Source of the DNA: Roseovarius sp. THAF9
GTDB taxonomy: Bacteria; Pseudomonadota; Alphaproteobacteria; Rhodobacterales; Rhodobacteraceae
DNA length: 64,000 nt
Assembly: GCF_009363715.1 (NCBI RefSeq)
Contig: NZ_CP045404.1
Coordinates: 464,001-528,000 of the forward strand
Direction of reading: 5' to 3'
Shown here: positions 46,959 through 56,200 of the stretch, piece after piece
Position numbering within the stretch: position 1 is the first letter of the stretch
Layout of the letters: each line of letters opens with the position of its first letter
Program-made: the position numbers and the translations under genes
The notes under the pieces: model-generated
The model's input: the letters and a program-made list of their open reading frames with translations, nothing else
Told to the model about the DNA's origin: nothing
The model's database searches: none

Positions 46959-47915
46959 ATGCGCCATGCCGAGACTGTGACATTCGGCGGTTCGGGACTT
47001 GACCGTGCCGCCGAGCTGCGGCGGCGGCCGGAGGAGATCGCGCAGTCGCCGCGCGAGGTGGTGCTGTTGTGGCAGGGCAAGCCGTTGATCGAGGCGCCGG
47101 GGCTGGACCGTTTAGCACGGCTGCCCGCCGACCATCCGGTGCTGGCGCAGACGGCGCCCGAGGCCGTGCTGCTGGGCCGGGAGGACGATGGGCGCCTGAT
47201 CGAGGCGCGCGAACTGGTGGGCTGGATGCCCGAGGACGTGGACCCCGCCCAGATGAACAGCTTTGTCGACACGTCCGAGCAGCGGCATCCGCTGCTGGCG
47301 GATGATCAGGTCTTTGCCGAGCTGCGCCGTGTGATGACCCGTTTGAGCCCACGCGATGCCGAGCTTGCCGCCACCGCCAAGGCGGTGCTGCACTGGCATG
47401 TCAGCCACCGTTTCTGTGCGCGCTGCGGCGCGCAGAGCGAGATGACCCAAGCCGGATGGCAACGCGCCTGCCCGTCCTGCGGCGCACAGCATTTTCCGCG
47501 CACCGATCCGGTCGTGATCATGCTGATCACCCACGGCAACAGCGTGCTGATGGGCCGCTCGCCGCATTGGCCGGAGGGCATGTTCTCGCTTCTGGCGGGG
47601 TTCGTGGAGCCGGGCGAGACGATCGAGGCGGCGGTGCGCCGGGAGGTCTGGGAAGAAGCGGGGGTGAAGGTGGGCGCGGTCGATTACCTGGCAAGCCAGC
47701 CCTGGGCCTTTCCGGCGTCGCTGATGTTCGGTTGCCGCGGCGTGGCGCTGAGCCGAGAGATCACCATCGACCCGGTCGAGATCGAGCACGCGAGTTGGGT
47801 CAGCCGGGAGGAGATGATGCAGGCCTTTTCCGGGGCGCATCCCGTCCTCAGTCCGGCGCGAAAAGGTGCAATCGCGCAATTTTTGCTGCGCAACTGGCTG
47901 GCGGATACGCTATAA
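46959..47915 (+). CDS. nudC: NAD(+) diphosphatase / RNA decapping Nudix enzyme
   Basis: NudC hydrolyses NADH/NAD+ and removes NAD caps from RNA. The 318-residue protein has an N-terminal domain, a four-cysteine zinc site (CARCGAQ...CPSCGA), a Nudix box (LAGFVEPGETIEAAVRREVW and EEAG) and the SQPWAFPASLM motif that marks the NudC subfamily. ATG 46959 is preferred because AAGGAG lies six bases before it; ATG 46953 sits too close to that site. Confidence 0.93.
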   Translation: MRHAETVTFGGSGLDRAAELRRRPEEIAQSPREVVLLWQGKPLIEAPGLDRLARLPADHPVLAQTAPEAVLLGREDDGRLIEARELVGWMPEDVDPAQMNSFVDTSEQRHPLLADDQVFAELRRVMTRLSPRDAELAATAKAVLHWHVSHRFCARCGAQSEMTQAGWQRACPSCGAQHFPRTDPVVIMLITHGNSVLMGRSPHWPEGMFSLLAGFVEPGETIEAAVRREVWEEAGVKVGAVDYLASQPWAFPASLMFGCRGVALSREITIDPVEIEHASWVSREEMMQAFSGAHPVLSPARKGAIAQFLLRNWLADTL

Positions 47916-47992
47916 CCCCGTTATTTGACAGTTATCCATAGCCCAGCCCGGCGCGAAAGACCGGACGGGACAAGACAAGAAGAGGCGCAGAC

Positions 47993-48460
47993 ATGAAATT
48001 CGTGGCCCATGAAGACGTAGAAGCCCCGATCGAGTTCGTGTTCGAGCAGGTGACGGATTTCGCGGCGATCGAGCGGTCGGTGCTGCGGCGCGGGGCGGAG
48101 GTGCAGCGCGTCGACGACCTGAATGAGACCCGGCCGGGGATGAAATGGGATGCGGCCTTCGACCTTCGGGGCAAGCGGCGCGAGATGCAGCTGGAGCTGA
48201 CCGAGCTGGACCGGCCCAATGGCCTGGTCATTGCGTCGCGCTCGCCCAATATGGGCGGCAAGATGGTGCTGGACCTGGTGGCGCTGTCGCGGTCGCGCAC
48301 GCGGATCAGCGTGGTGATCGACATGACGCCCAAGACGCTGGCGGCGAAGCTTCTGGTGCAGTCGATGAAGCTGGCGAAGAATAACCTGAACAAGCGGTTC
48401 AGCCTGCGTGTGGCGGGCTATGCCAATGAACTGGAAGACCGCTACAAGAGCGTCGCGTGA
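47993..48460 (+). CDS. SRPBCC (START-like) family protein
   Basis: The 155-residue protein begins with MKFVAHEDVEAPIEFVFEQV and has the helix-grip pattern of SRPBCC proteins, ending in a long C-terminal helix (LLVQSMKLAKNNLNKRFSLR). The family binds lipids or hydrophobic ligands in a deep pocket, or works as polyketide cyclases. The gene follows nudC by 77 bp and is followed by a bidirectional terminator shared with the convergent repeat protein. Function unknown. Confidence 0.78.
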   Translation: MKFVAHEDVEAPIEFVFEQVTDFAAIERSVLRRGAEVQRVDDLNETRPGMKWDAAFDLRGKRREMQLELTELDRPNGLVIASRSPNMGGKMVLDLVALSRSRTRISVVIDMTPKTLAAKLLVQSMKLAKNNLNKRFSLRVAGYANELEDRYKSVA

Positions 48461-48478
48461 GCGAGTCGGGCCGAACGA

Positions 48479-48510
48479 AAAACGGGCCGCCGAGGGTAGC
48501 GACCCGTTTT
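48479..48510. terminator. Bidirectional terminator between SRPBCC and repeat-protein genes
   Basis: AAAACGGGCCGC and GCGACCCGTTTT form a 12-bp stem with one mismatch around an 8-base loop; T-runs are present on both strands (TTTT on plus, TTTTT on minus). It separates the two convergent genes. Confidence 0.85.
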
Positions 48511-48532
48511 CCGGTGTCAGTCAGGGCGGGTC

Positions 48533-49123
48533 TTAGCCCAGCTGGTTGTCTTTCTCTTCATCCTGGAAGGGTGCGCCGAAGCCGTAGCCCAGCTGATTGT
48601 CCTTCTCGTCGTTCATGAAGGGGGCGCCGTAGTTGCTGGCGACCTCGAAGGTGGTGGCGTCTGCGCTGTAGCCGCGCTGATCGTCCTTGTCTTGGTTCAC
48701 GAAGGGTGCGCCGTACTTGCTGGCGATCAATTGGCCATCGGTTGCCGTATCGTCGCCATAGCCACGCTGGTCGTCTTTCTCCGGATTGACGAAGGGCGCA
48801 CCGTACTTGCTGCTGGCTACAAGTTGCCCGGCGGATGACGCATCGGCGCCGTAGCCGCGTTGGTCATCTTTCTCTTGATTGACGAACGGTGCGCCGAAGT
48901 TCGCGGCGAGGCCAAGCTGATTGTCTTTCTCTTCATCCTGGAAAGGTGCGCCGAAACCGTAGCCCAGTTGGTTGTCCTTTTCTTCGTCGAAATAGGGGGC
49001 GCCGTTGGTCAGGACGCTGTTGTTGAGCGGCGCGCTGTGTTGGCCGAGGACGTTGACGACCTGCAGGGCGGCGGCGGGGGTGGCGAGTGCGGCGAGAACC
49101 GCGACTGTGGTGATGGTACGCAT
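48533..49123 (-). CDS. Secreted protein with seven GAPF...EKDxQxG repeats
   Basis: The 196-residue protein has a signal peptide (MRTITTVAVLAALATPAAA), about 20 leader residues, then seven copies of a 14-residue unit, GAP(F/Y)x(N/D)x(E/D)KD(N/D)Q(L/R)G, at 41-54, 58-71, 77-90, 108-121, 138-151, 166-179 and 183-196. Spacers are short (3-5 residues) at both ends and longer (14-17 residues, Ala/Ser/Asp-rich) in the middle. The first, second, sixth and seventh units carry NQLG; the middle three carry DQRG. AAGGA precedes ATG 49123. I know no family that matches. The Asp/Glu-Lys-Asp cores might bind Ca2+ or a matrix component, but this is a guess. Confidence 0.75.
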   Translation of the reverse strand: MRTITTVAVLAALATPAAALQVVNVLGQHSAPLNNSVLTNGAPYFDEEKDNQLGYGFGAPFQDEEKDNQLGLAANFGAPFVNQEKDDQRGYGADASSAGQLVASSKYGAPFVNPEKDDQRGYGDDTATDGQLIASKYGAPFVNQDKDDQRGYSADATTFEVASNYGAPFMNDEKDNQLGYGFGAPFQDEEKDNQLG

Positions 49124-49615
49124 GATGTGTTCCTTCCGTATGGTGCGCGTCAAATCTCTTGACGGTGTGTTTTCGTTTCGATGTTGGCGGCGCGGGCTGT
49201 CCGCGTCGTCTGGCAAACAAGATGGCGGCATTCGGGGCGTCGGCACAGGGGGGCTCCGCGCCTCGTTACTGGCCATACACGTGGATGCACAGATCCGTGA
49301 GAATTGGCGTGACCTTGCTCCGTGCGCTGTGTTTTTAGGTGGTGGAATTCCTCCAAAACTCTGTTTTTATGTAATAAATATAGTTACATTTGTTTTGTGC
49401 AGAAACGCACCAATTCGGTGCAGTTTTTGACGTACCGGTGCATTTGTAATAATTGACCTTGCGGCAGACAGTGCCGCCGGTCGTGGATGCCGGGAAATGG
49501 CCTTAAGCGTGCCGCCTTTTACCTGAGACATCAGTCACGAGCGCGGCGCGCGCAGCGGCCAAGCCTTGCACTGCGCTGCGTCACAAGCTGCGGATCAGGG
49601 TCTTGCTGAAGCGCT
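49124..49615. other. 492-bp intergenic region upstream of the repeat-protein gene
   Basis: No coding sequence is convincing here. The right two-thirds (about 49330-49470) is far richer in A+T than the surroundings and contains T-runs, a phased half-site array and the palindrome GGAATTCC. It probably carries the control region for the repeat-protein gene; transcripts from pheA end on its right side. Confidence 0.6.
49396..49442. promoter_or_regulatory. Phased (G/T)GTGCA half-site array
   Basis: TGTGCA at 49396-49401, GGTGCA at 49417-49422 and GGTGCA at 49437-49442 are spaced by 21 and 20 bp, and the second is the right arm of the palindrome GCACC-AATTC-GGTGC (49407-49421). Two-turn spacing on the same face suggests cooperative binding of a regulator about 280-320 bp upstream of the repeat-protein gene. 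Inferred from pattern only. Confidence 0.4.
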
Positions 49616-50449
49616 TTAGTGGCGGCGCGGGTCGGCGGGGTAGACGCCCAGAAGCGTGATGTCGGAGGTGAAGTAATCCAGTTCCTCGAGCGCGCGCTTG
49701 ACGCCGGGGTCGTCGGGGTGGCCCTCGATGTCGGCGTAGAACTGGGTCGCGGTGAAGGAGCCGCCGACCATGTAGCTTTCCAGCTTGGTCATGTTGACGC
49801 CGTTGGTGGCGAAGCCGCCCATTGCCTTGTAGAGCGCGGCGGGGATGTTGCGCACCTGAAAGACGAAGGTGGTCATCATGCCGTCATCGCCGCGGCGGGA
49901 GTGATCCGGTTCGCGCGACATGACGAGAAAGCGGGTCGAATTGTTGCCCTCGTCCTCGATCTCGCGGGCGAGCACGTCGAGGCCGTAGATCTCTCCGGCG
50001 AGTTCGGAGGCCAGCGCGGCCATCTCGGGGTCGCCGGCCTGGGCGACCTCGCGGGCAGAACCGGCGGTGTCGGCGCCGGTGACGCGGTGGATGTCGTGTT
50101 GGGCCAGGAACTGACGGCACTGGCCCAAAAGCATCGTATGGCTTTTGGCGCGCTTGACCTGTTCCAGCGGCACGCCGGGCAGGGCCAGCAGGTTGATATG
50201 CACGCGCACGAAGGCCTCGGCAATGATGTGCAGGCCGGAGTCGGGCAGAAGGTGGTGAATGTCGGCCACGCGCCCGAAGGTGGAGTTTTCGACCGGCAGC
50301 ATGGCCAGGTCCGCCTCGCCCGTGCGGACCGCCTCGATCGCGTCCTCGAACGTGCGGCAGGGCAGGCTATCCATGTCGGGATAGGTGTCGCGGCAGGCCT
50401 GGTGGGAATAGGCGCCGGGCTCTCCCTGAAAGGCGATGCGTTTGGTCAT
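49616..50449 (-). CDS. pheA: Prephenate dehydratase
   Basis: Prephenate dehydratase makes phenylpyruvate in phenylalanine synthesis. The 277-residue protein has the PDT domain (IAFQGEPGAYSHQA, LPVENSTFGRVADIHHLL, NNSTRFLVMSRE with the TRF active-site motif) and an ACT regulatory domain (NGVNMTKLESYMVGG), where phenylalanine feeds back. It is monofunctional, without a chorismate mutase domain. It is divergent from the cytochrome c gene. ATG 50449 matches the family N-terminus. Confidence 0.95.
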   Translation of the reverse strand: MTKRIAFQGEPGAYSHQACRDTYPDMDSLPCRTFEDAIEAVRTGEADLAMLPVENSTFGRVADIHHLLPDSGLHIIAEAFVRVHINLLALPGVPLEQVKRAKSHTMLLGQCRQFLAQHDIHRVTGADTAGSAREVAQAGDPEMAALASELAGEIYGLDVLAREIEDEGNNSTRFLVMSREPDHSRRGDDGMMTTFVFQVRNIPAALYKAMGGFATNGVNMTKLESYMVGGSFTATQFYADIEGHPDDPGVKRALEELDYFTSDITLLGVYPADPRRH

Positions 50450-50589
50450 GTCGTTGGTTCTTCGCCTGATTTTTACCATTTCCCGCTTAATTTTGCCGAA
50501 GGCGGGCGTTTGGTCGCGGAAACTACACCTTGCACCGCCCGAGGGGAAGCGGATAGATACCGCGCGAGAGATTCAGATGGAAGCGGGCT

Positions 50590-51780
50590 ATGTTTGACAC
50601 AATGACCTTCACAAAGATCATGGGCGGCCTTTGCGGCACGTTCCTGGTCTTTCTTCTTGGCAAGTGGGCTGCGGAAGAAATCTATCACGTCGGTGGCGGC
50701 GGTCATGGCGAGGAACACCAGGCGGCCTATGTCATCGAGACCGATGAGGGCGAAGGCGGCGGCGAGGCCGAAGAAGAGGAGGTGGTGACGCTGGCCTCTC
50801 TTTATCCCGATGCGGACGTGGGCGCGGGCGAGCGCGTCTTCGGCAAGTGCAAGGCTTGTCACCAAGCCGAGGATGGCGCGAATGGCGTCGGTCCGCATCT
50901 TTACGGTGTGGTCGGGCGCGACATCGGCTCGGTCGGCGGCTACAGCAGCTATTCCGGTGCGCTGAGCGAAGCCGGGGACGTCTGGACGCCCGAAAATCTT
51001 TACGCATTTCTTGAAAACCCGTCGGGCTGGGCGCCGGGTACGTCAATGGGTTATGCCGGTCTGAAGAAGCCTGAGGACCGTGCCAACCTGATCGCTTATC
51101 TTGACCAGACCGATGGCGACATGACGGAAGTGGCCGCCGGGGAAGGCGCGGAAGAGACCGCGTCGGCTGAAGAAGGCACCGAGGAAGAGACCACCGAAGA
51201 GGCATCTGCCGAAGGTGGTGAAGAGCAAGCTTCCGAAGAAGCCGCGGCTGAAGAAGGAACCGAAGAAGAGGCCACCGAGGAGGCGTCCGCTGAGGAAGGC
51301 TCTGAACAAGAAGCCACCGAAGAAGCGTCTGCGGAAGAAGGTTCGGAAGAGCAAACCACCGAGGAAGCTGCGGCCGAGGAAAGTTCTGACGAGGCCGGCT
51401 CGGAAGAGCAGGCATCCGAGGAAAGTTCGGGCGGTGAAGGTGGCGGCTCGGAGTTCGAGCAATTGGTCGCCGCGGCTGACGTGGCTGATGGCGAGAAGGC
51501 GTTCCGCAAATGCGCCGCCTGCCACAAGGCCGAGGAAGAAGCCAACGGCGTGGGTCCGCACCTTGTGGGCGTAATCGGTCGCGACATTGCGTCGGTCGAG
51601 GGGTTCAACTATTCCGACGCGTTGGCAGGCCTCGATGGTGCATGGACGGCCGACGAGATGAACGCGTGGCTGGAAGATCCCAAGGGGTACGCGCCGGGCA
51701 ACAAGATGGCCTATCGCGGTGTGCGCAAGGAAGAAGAGCGCGCGGCGCTGGTCAAGTACCTCGAGTCCACCGGCAACTGA
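50590..51780 (+). CDS. Membrane-anchored di-haem cytochrome c with acidic linker
   Basis: The 396-residue protein has an N-terminal membrane anchor (residues 8-24, GGLCGTFLVFLLG) followed by two class I cytochrome c domains: CKACH at 87-91 with Met153 and CAACH at 308-312 with Met373 as likely haem ligands. Both share GVGPHL and the R-D-I motif, so they arose by duplication. Between them lies a linker of about 108 residues made nearly only of Glu, Ala, Ser, Thr and Gly. Roseobacter and Paracoccus c552/CycM proteins have one such domain. The electron acceptor is probably a terminal oxidase. A terminator follows. Confidence 0.9.
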   Translation: MFDTMTFTKIMGGLCGTFLVFLLGKWAAEEIYHVGGGGHGEEHQAAYVIETDEGEGGGEAEEEEVVTLASLYPDADVGAGERVFGKCKACHQAEDGANGVGPHLYGVVGRDIGSVGGYSSYSGALSEAGDVWTPENLYAFLENPSGWAPGTSMGYAGLKKPEDRANLIAYLDQTDGDMTEVAAGEGAEETASAEEGTEEETTEEASAEGGEEQASEEAAAEEGTEEEATEEASAEEGSEQEATEEASAEEGSEEQTTEEAAAEESSDEAGSEEQASEESSGGEGGGSEFEQLVAAADVADGEKAFRKCAACHKAEEEANGVGPHLVGVIGRDIASVEGFNYSDALAGLDGAWTADEMNAWLEDPKGYAPGNKMAYRGVRKEEERAALVKYLESTGN

Positions 51781-51802
51781 GCCGGGACGCAAAAAAACTC
51801 TG

Positions 51803-51837
51803 AAAGCCGCCGTTCCGATCCGGAGCGGCGGCTTTTT
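51803..51837 (+). terminator. Terminator of the cytochrome c gene
   Basis: GCCGCCGTTCCG and CGGAGCGGCGGC form a 12-bp stem with one mismatch, preceded by AAA and followed by TTTTT. It lies 23 bp after the stop. Confidence 0.9.
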
Positions 51838-51993
51838 CATGGGCGATGCGGCGCGGAGAGGCGGCAAGACGTCGCCGCGCGGGATGTTTGAACGGAAATC
51901 CCGCTTTCGGCGCTTGAAACCCGTTTCGTTCCTACTTTAGCTTGCCTTGCAAGAACAAAGACCCCACATCAGGCAGGTCAAGAGGAGAGAAGA

Positions 51994-53940
51994 ATGACCC
52001 GACGCCACAGCCGGGCCACGACCCGGGCGATCGCCGTTTCCCGCACCCGTTTCCTGACCGCCGCCCTGACCGGGCTTTGCATCGCGGCGCTGGCTGCGGC
52101 GACCGCGCTGGCGCAGGACGAGGGTGCGGACGAGACCATCATCAAGAGCCATGGCTATTCCTATTTCGGAGAGTTGAAGTATTCCGATGATTACGAACAT
52201 TTCAGCTATGTGAACCCCGACGCACCCAAGGGCGGCGAGATTTCCATCGCGTTGGCGGGCAGCTTTGACTCGATGAACCCCTACACCCGTAATGGCCGCG
52301 CCTCGGCCCTGTCGACAATCATGTACGAAAGCCTTTTGGGCCAGGTTCTGGCCGGGTCGGGCAGCCTGCCGGGCGACGACATGAACGGCATGTACGGGCT
52401 GGTGGCGCACACGGTCGAATACCCCGAGGACAAGTCGTGGGTGATCTTCCACATGCGGCCCGAAGCGACGTTTTCCAACGGCACGCCTGTTACGGCAGAG
52501 GACGTGGCGTTTTCGCATAACCTGCTGCTGGACCAGGGGTTGAAAAGCTATGCCGACGCCGTGCGCAAGCGTATTCCGAAGGTCGAGGTGCTGGATGAGC
52601 ACCGGGTCAAGTTCTACTTCGCGGACGGCATTTCGCGCCGCAGCCTGATCGACCAGGTGGGCACGGTGCCGATCTGGTCCAAGGCGTGGTACGAGGAAAC
52701 CGGCGCGCGGCTGGACGAGCCGCGGCTGGAGATCTCGCCGGGGTCTGGGCCTTATGTGATCGAAGAGGTGGTGCCGAACCGCCGCGTGGTGATCAAGCGC
52801 AACCCCGATTACTGGGGCTGGGACCTGCCGATCAACAAGGGCCGGCACAATTTCGATACGATCCGGCTGGAATACTTCGCGGATTCCACCGCTGCCTTCG
52901 AGGCGTTCAAGGCGGGCGAGGTGACGTACCGCACCGAGGCCGACCCCAAGCAATGGGCCAGCGCCTATGATTTCCCGGCGGCCAACAAGGGCTGGGTGAA
53001 GCTGGAGGCGATCCCGGACGGGTCGCCGCCGCAAATGACGGGCATCGTGTTCAACACCCGGCGCGACGTGCTGCAGGACAAGCGTGTGCGGGAAGCCGTG
53101 GCGCTGATGTTCAATTTCGAGTGGACCAACGAGTCGCTGTTTGCCGGGTTTTACGAGCAGCAGCGGTCCTATTCCACCGGCACCCCGCTGGAAGCGACCG
53201 GCGTGCCGGAAGGCGGCGAGCTGGAGTTCCTGAATTCGCTGGGCGACGTGGTGCCCGAGGAAGTCAAGACGACCGAGCCGTGGGTGCCGCACACGAGCGA
53301 TCCCGCGCGCCTGACCTCGCGCAAGAACAAGCGGCAGGCGCTGCGCCTGATGCAGGAGGCGGGTTACACGGTCGGCGACGACGGCAAGATGCGGGGCGAG
53401 GACGGCAAGGTGCTGCGGCTCGATTTCCTGCTGAACGCGTCGGGACAGCCCACGGAAAAGGCCGTGGCCGAGAACTTCGTCTCCAACCTTCAGGACCTGG
53501 GCATCAATGCGCGGCTGGAGGCTGTCGACAGCGCGCAGTTCACCAAGCGCGAGCGCGACCACGACTATGACCTGGTGTTCGACGGCTATCCGGCGCTGAT
53601 GGGCACGGGTACGGGCCTTGCCCAGCGGTTCGGGACCGAGGCGGCCGATGGCCTGTTCAATCCCGCCGGGCTGCGCAGCGAGATGGTGGACCGGATCATC
53701 GAGGAATCCCTGATGACCGAAAGCCAAGAGGAAGAGGACATGACGATCCGTGCGCTCGACCGGGCGTTGCGGCATGAATTCGTGGTGATCCCCGATGGCT
53801 ACGCCCCCGATCACTGGGTCGCCTATTGGGACCAGTACGCGCATCCCGAGGAAATTCCGCCCTACCTGCTGGGAACGCTGGACTTCTGGTGGTACGACGC
53901 CGAGAAGGCCGAAAAGCTGAGAGAGGCGGGCGCGCTTTGA
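51994..53940 (+). CDS. yejA: Peptide ABC transporter substrate-binding protein YejA
   Basis: The 648-residue periplasmic protein has a long basic N-terminal region and a signal segment (TAALTGLCIAALAAATALA), then the class C substrate-binding fold: GFDSMNPYT-like DSMNPYTRNGRAS, VIFHMRPEATFSNGTPVTAED and NPDYWGWDLP. The length and SPGSGPYVIEEV motif match YejA. AGGAG lies 8 bp before the ATG. yejB follows after 63 bp. It would bind peptides and, in E. coli, contributes to microcin C uptake. Confidence 0.9.
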   Translation: MTRRHSRATTRAIAVSRTRFLTAALTGLCIAALAAATALAQDEGADETIIKSHGYSYFGELKYSDDYEHFSYVNPDAPKGGEISIALAGSFDSMNPYTRNGRASALSTIMYESLLGQVLAGSGSLPGDDMNGMYGLVAHTVEYPEDKSWVIFHMRPEATFSNGTPVTAEDVAFSHNLLLDQGLKSYADAVRKRIPKVEVLDEHRVKFYFADGISRRSLIDQVGTVPIWSKAWYEETGARLDEPRLEISPGSGPYVIEEVVPNRRVVIKRNPDYWGWDLPINKGRHNFDTIRLEYFADSTAAFEAFKAGEVTYRTEADPKQWASAYDFPAANKGWVKLEAIPDGSPPQMTGIVFNTRRDVLQDKRVREAVALMFNFEWTNESLFAGFYEQQRSYSTGTPLEATGVPEGGELEFLNSLGDVVPEEVKTTEPWVPHTSDPARLTSRKNKRQALRLMQEAGYTVGDDGKMRGEDGKVLRLDFLLNASGQPTEKAVAENFVSNLQDLGINARLEAVDSAQFTKRERDHDYDLVFDGYPALMGTGTGLAQRFGTEAADGLFNPAGLRSEMVDRIIEESLMTESQEEEDMTIRALDRALRHEFVVIPDGYAPDHWVAYWDQYAHPEEIPPYLLGTLDFWWYDAEKAEKLREAGAL

Positions 53941-54003
53941 CGATCTGGCAGGTTCTGGAAGACGGGGCGCTGACGCGCATCCCGCGGGCATAGGGGGCCA
54001 CGG

Positions 54004-55089
54004 GTGGGCGCCTATATCGTAAGACGGCTGTTGCTGATCGTCCCGACGCTGATCGGGATCATGATCATCAACTTCGCGCTGGTGCAGTTCCTGCCCGGCG
54101 GCCCTGTGGAGCAGGCGATTGCCGACATCCAGGGGCAGGGCGACGTGTTCGGCGGCTTTGCGGGGGGCGAGCAGGATGGAGCCGTCACCGGCAACGAGGA
54201 TGACAGCGGCTATATCGGCTCGCAGGGCCTGCCGCCGGAGTTCATCGCCGAGCTGGAAGCGCAATTCGGGTTGGACAAGCCGCCGCTGGAGCGGTTTCTG
54301 AACATGTTGTGGAACTACGCGACCTTCGATTTCGGAGAGAGCTATTTCCGCAAGATCGACGTGATGGACCTGGTGCTGGAAAAGATGCCGGTCAGTATCA
54401 CGCTGGGCATCTGGACGATGCTGTTGTCCTATCTCGTGTCGATCCCGCTGGGCATCCGCAAGGCAGTTAAGGACGGCAGCAGTTTCGATACATGGACCAG
54501 CGGGATCATCATCGCAGCCTATGCGATTCCGGCGTTTCTCTTCGGGATCATGCTGCTGGTGCTGTTCGCGGGGGGCAGCTACTGGCAGATCTTCCCGCTG
54601 CGGGGGCTGACCTCGGACGGGTGGGAGGACATGACCGTGATCGGCAAGGTGCTGGATTACCTGTGGCACATCGTCCTCCCGGTCACCGCGCTGAGCATCG
54701 GCGGGTTCGCCACCCTGACAATCCTGACGAAGAATTCGTTCCTCGACGAGATCAAGAAGCAATACGTGATGACCGCGCGGGCCAAGGGCCTGACCGAGCG
54801 CAAGGTTTTGTATGGGCACGTCTTCCGCAACGGGATGCTGATCGTGATCGCGGGGTTCCCGGGCGTGTTCGTGAGCGTCTTTTTCACGGGCAGCCTGCTG
54901 ATCGAGACGATCTTTTCGCTGGATGGTCTGGGGCGGCTCTTTTTCGAGGCCGCCATCGGGCGCGATTACCCGGTGATGTTTGCCACGCTCTACCTGACGA
55001 CGCTGATCGGGCTGATCGTGGCGCTGATCGGGGATCTGACCTATGTGCTGATCGATCCGCGCATCGACTTCGAGAAGAGGTCGGGCTGA
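54004..55089 (+). CDS. yejB: Peptide ABC transporter permease YejB
   Basis: The 361-residue inner-membrane permease has the DppB-type features: N-terminal [20 protein letters not shown], an extended periplasmic loop rich in acidic residues ([14 protein letters not shown]), and the EAA-like coupling loop [20 protein letters not shown] that contacts the ATPase. It starts with GTG at 54004 and is followed after one base by yejE. Confidence 0.92.
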   Translation: MGAYIVRRLLLIVPTLIGIMIINFALVQFLPGGPVEQAIADIQGQGDVFGGFAGGEQDGAVTGNEDDSGYIGSQGLPPEFIAELEAQFGLDKPPLERFLNMLWNYATFDFGESYFRKIDVMDLVLEKMPVSITLGIWTMLLSYLVSIPLGIRKAVKDGSSFDTWTSGIIIAAYAIPAFLFGIMLLVLFAGGSYWQIFPLRGLTSDGWEDMTVIGKVLDYLWHIVLPVTALSIGGFATLTILTKNSFLDEIKKQYVMTARAKGLTERKVLYGHVFRNGMLIVIAGFPGVFVSVFFTGSLLIETIFSLDGLGRLFFEAAIGRDYPVMFATLYLTTLIGLIVALIGDLTYVLIDPRIDFEKRSG

Positions 55090-55090
55090 G

Positions 55091-56200
55091 ATGATCAAGC
55101 TCAACCCCCTGAATCAGCGTCGCTGGCGCAACTTCAAGCGCAACAAGCGGGCCTTCTGGTCGCTGATCATCTTTGCGCTGCTGTGTGTGATCACCCTGCC
55201 CGCCGAGTTCGTGGCGAATGACAAGCCGCTATTGGTGAAGTACCGCGATGCGTATTACATGCCGATCTTCAAGTTCTATCCCGAGACCGAGTTCGGCGGG
55301 GATTTCCGGACCGAGGCGGTATATGCCGACCCGGAGGTGGAGTGCCTGATCGTGTCGGGCGGGCTGGTGGATTGCTTCGACGATCCTGAGGGGATCATCG
55401 AGGATGCCCAAGACGGCGAGGTGATGGGCGAGGCGATCGAGAAGGGCTGGACGCTTTGGCCGCTTATCCCCTACAGCCACGACACGCCGGTGGACCGGCC
55501 CGGAGCGGCGCCCCTGCCGCCCAACGAGCAGAACCTGCTGGGCACGGACGGGACCAAGCGGGACGTGCTGGCGATCGTGATCTACGGCTTCCGGCTGGCG
55601 GTGATGTTCACGCTGGTGGTGACGTTCTTTTCGTCAGTCATCGGGGTCGTCGCGGGGGCCGTGCAAGGGTATTTCGGCGGGCGGATCGACCTGTTCTTTC
55701 AGAGGTTCATCGAGATCTGGGCGTCTACGCCACAGCTTTACGTGATCATCATCCTGTTCTCCATCCTGCCGAGGGGGTTCTGGCTGCTGGTCGGGATCAT
55801 GGTGGCGTTCGGGTGGATGGCGCTGGTGGGCGTGGTGCGCGCGGAATTCCTGCGCGCGCGCAATTTCGAATACGTGCGCGCGGCCAAGGCGCTGGGCGTG
55901 GGCAACATGAAGATCATGTTCCGCCACATGCTGCCGAACGCGATGGTGGCGACGCTGACATTCCTGCCGTTTATCATCACCGGCACGATCAGCTTGCTGG
56001 CGACGTTGGATTTCCTAGGCTACGGCCTGCCTTCGGGGGCGCCGTCATTGGGGGAACTGACGCTTCAGGCCAAGCAGAACCTTCAGGCGCCGTGGCTGGC
56101 CTTTACCGCGTTCTTCACCTTCGCGATCATGCTGTCGCTGCTGGTCTTCATCTTTGAAGGCGTGCGCGATGCGTTCGACCCACGGAAGACCTTTCAATGA
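55091..56200 (+). CDS. yejE: Peptide ABC transporter permease YejE
   Basis: The 369-residue permease is the partner of YejB. It begins with a basic segment and a first helix, has a long periplasmic loop (residues about 40-150) and a DppC-type membrane domain with YGFRLAVMFTLVVTFFSS and the coupling loop YVRAAKALGVGNMKIMFRH. The gene ends in a four-base overlap with yejF (ATGA), so translation is coupled. Confidence 0.92.
   Translation: MIKLNPLNQRRWRNFKRNKRAFWSLIIFALLCVITLPAEFVANDKPLLVKYRDAYYMPIFKFYPETEFGGDFRTEAVYADPEVECLIVSGGLVDCFDDPEGIIEDAQDGEVMGEAIEKGWTLWPLIPYSHDTPVDRPGAAPLPPNEQNLLGTDGTKRDVLAIVIYGFRLAVMFTLVVTFFSSVIGVVAGAVQGYFGGRIDLFFQRFIEIWASTPQLYVIIILFSILPRGFWLLVGIMVAFGWMALVGVVRAEFLRARNFEYVRAAKALGVGNMKIMFRHMLPNAMVATLTFLPFIITGTISLLATLDFLGYGLPSGAPSLGELTLQAKQNLQAPWLAFTAFFTFAIMLSLLVFIFEGVRDAFDPRKTFQ

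Noticed and set aside
49005..49430. Open frame antisense to the repeat-protein gene leader
   Set aside because: Composition is Cys/Arg-rich without motifs and it runs across the control region of the repeat gene.
53941..54003. A possible 18-residue peptide (TTG start) between yejA and yejB
   Set aside because: It reads in frame to a stop and ends just before yejB, but it has only a TTG start overlapping the yejA stop and no independent evidence; more likely spacer or a relic.
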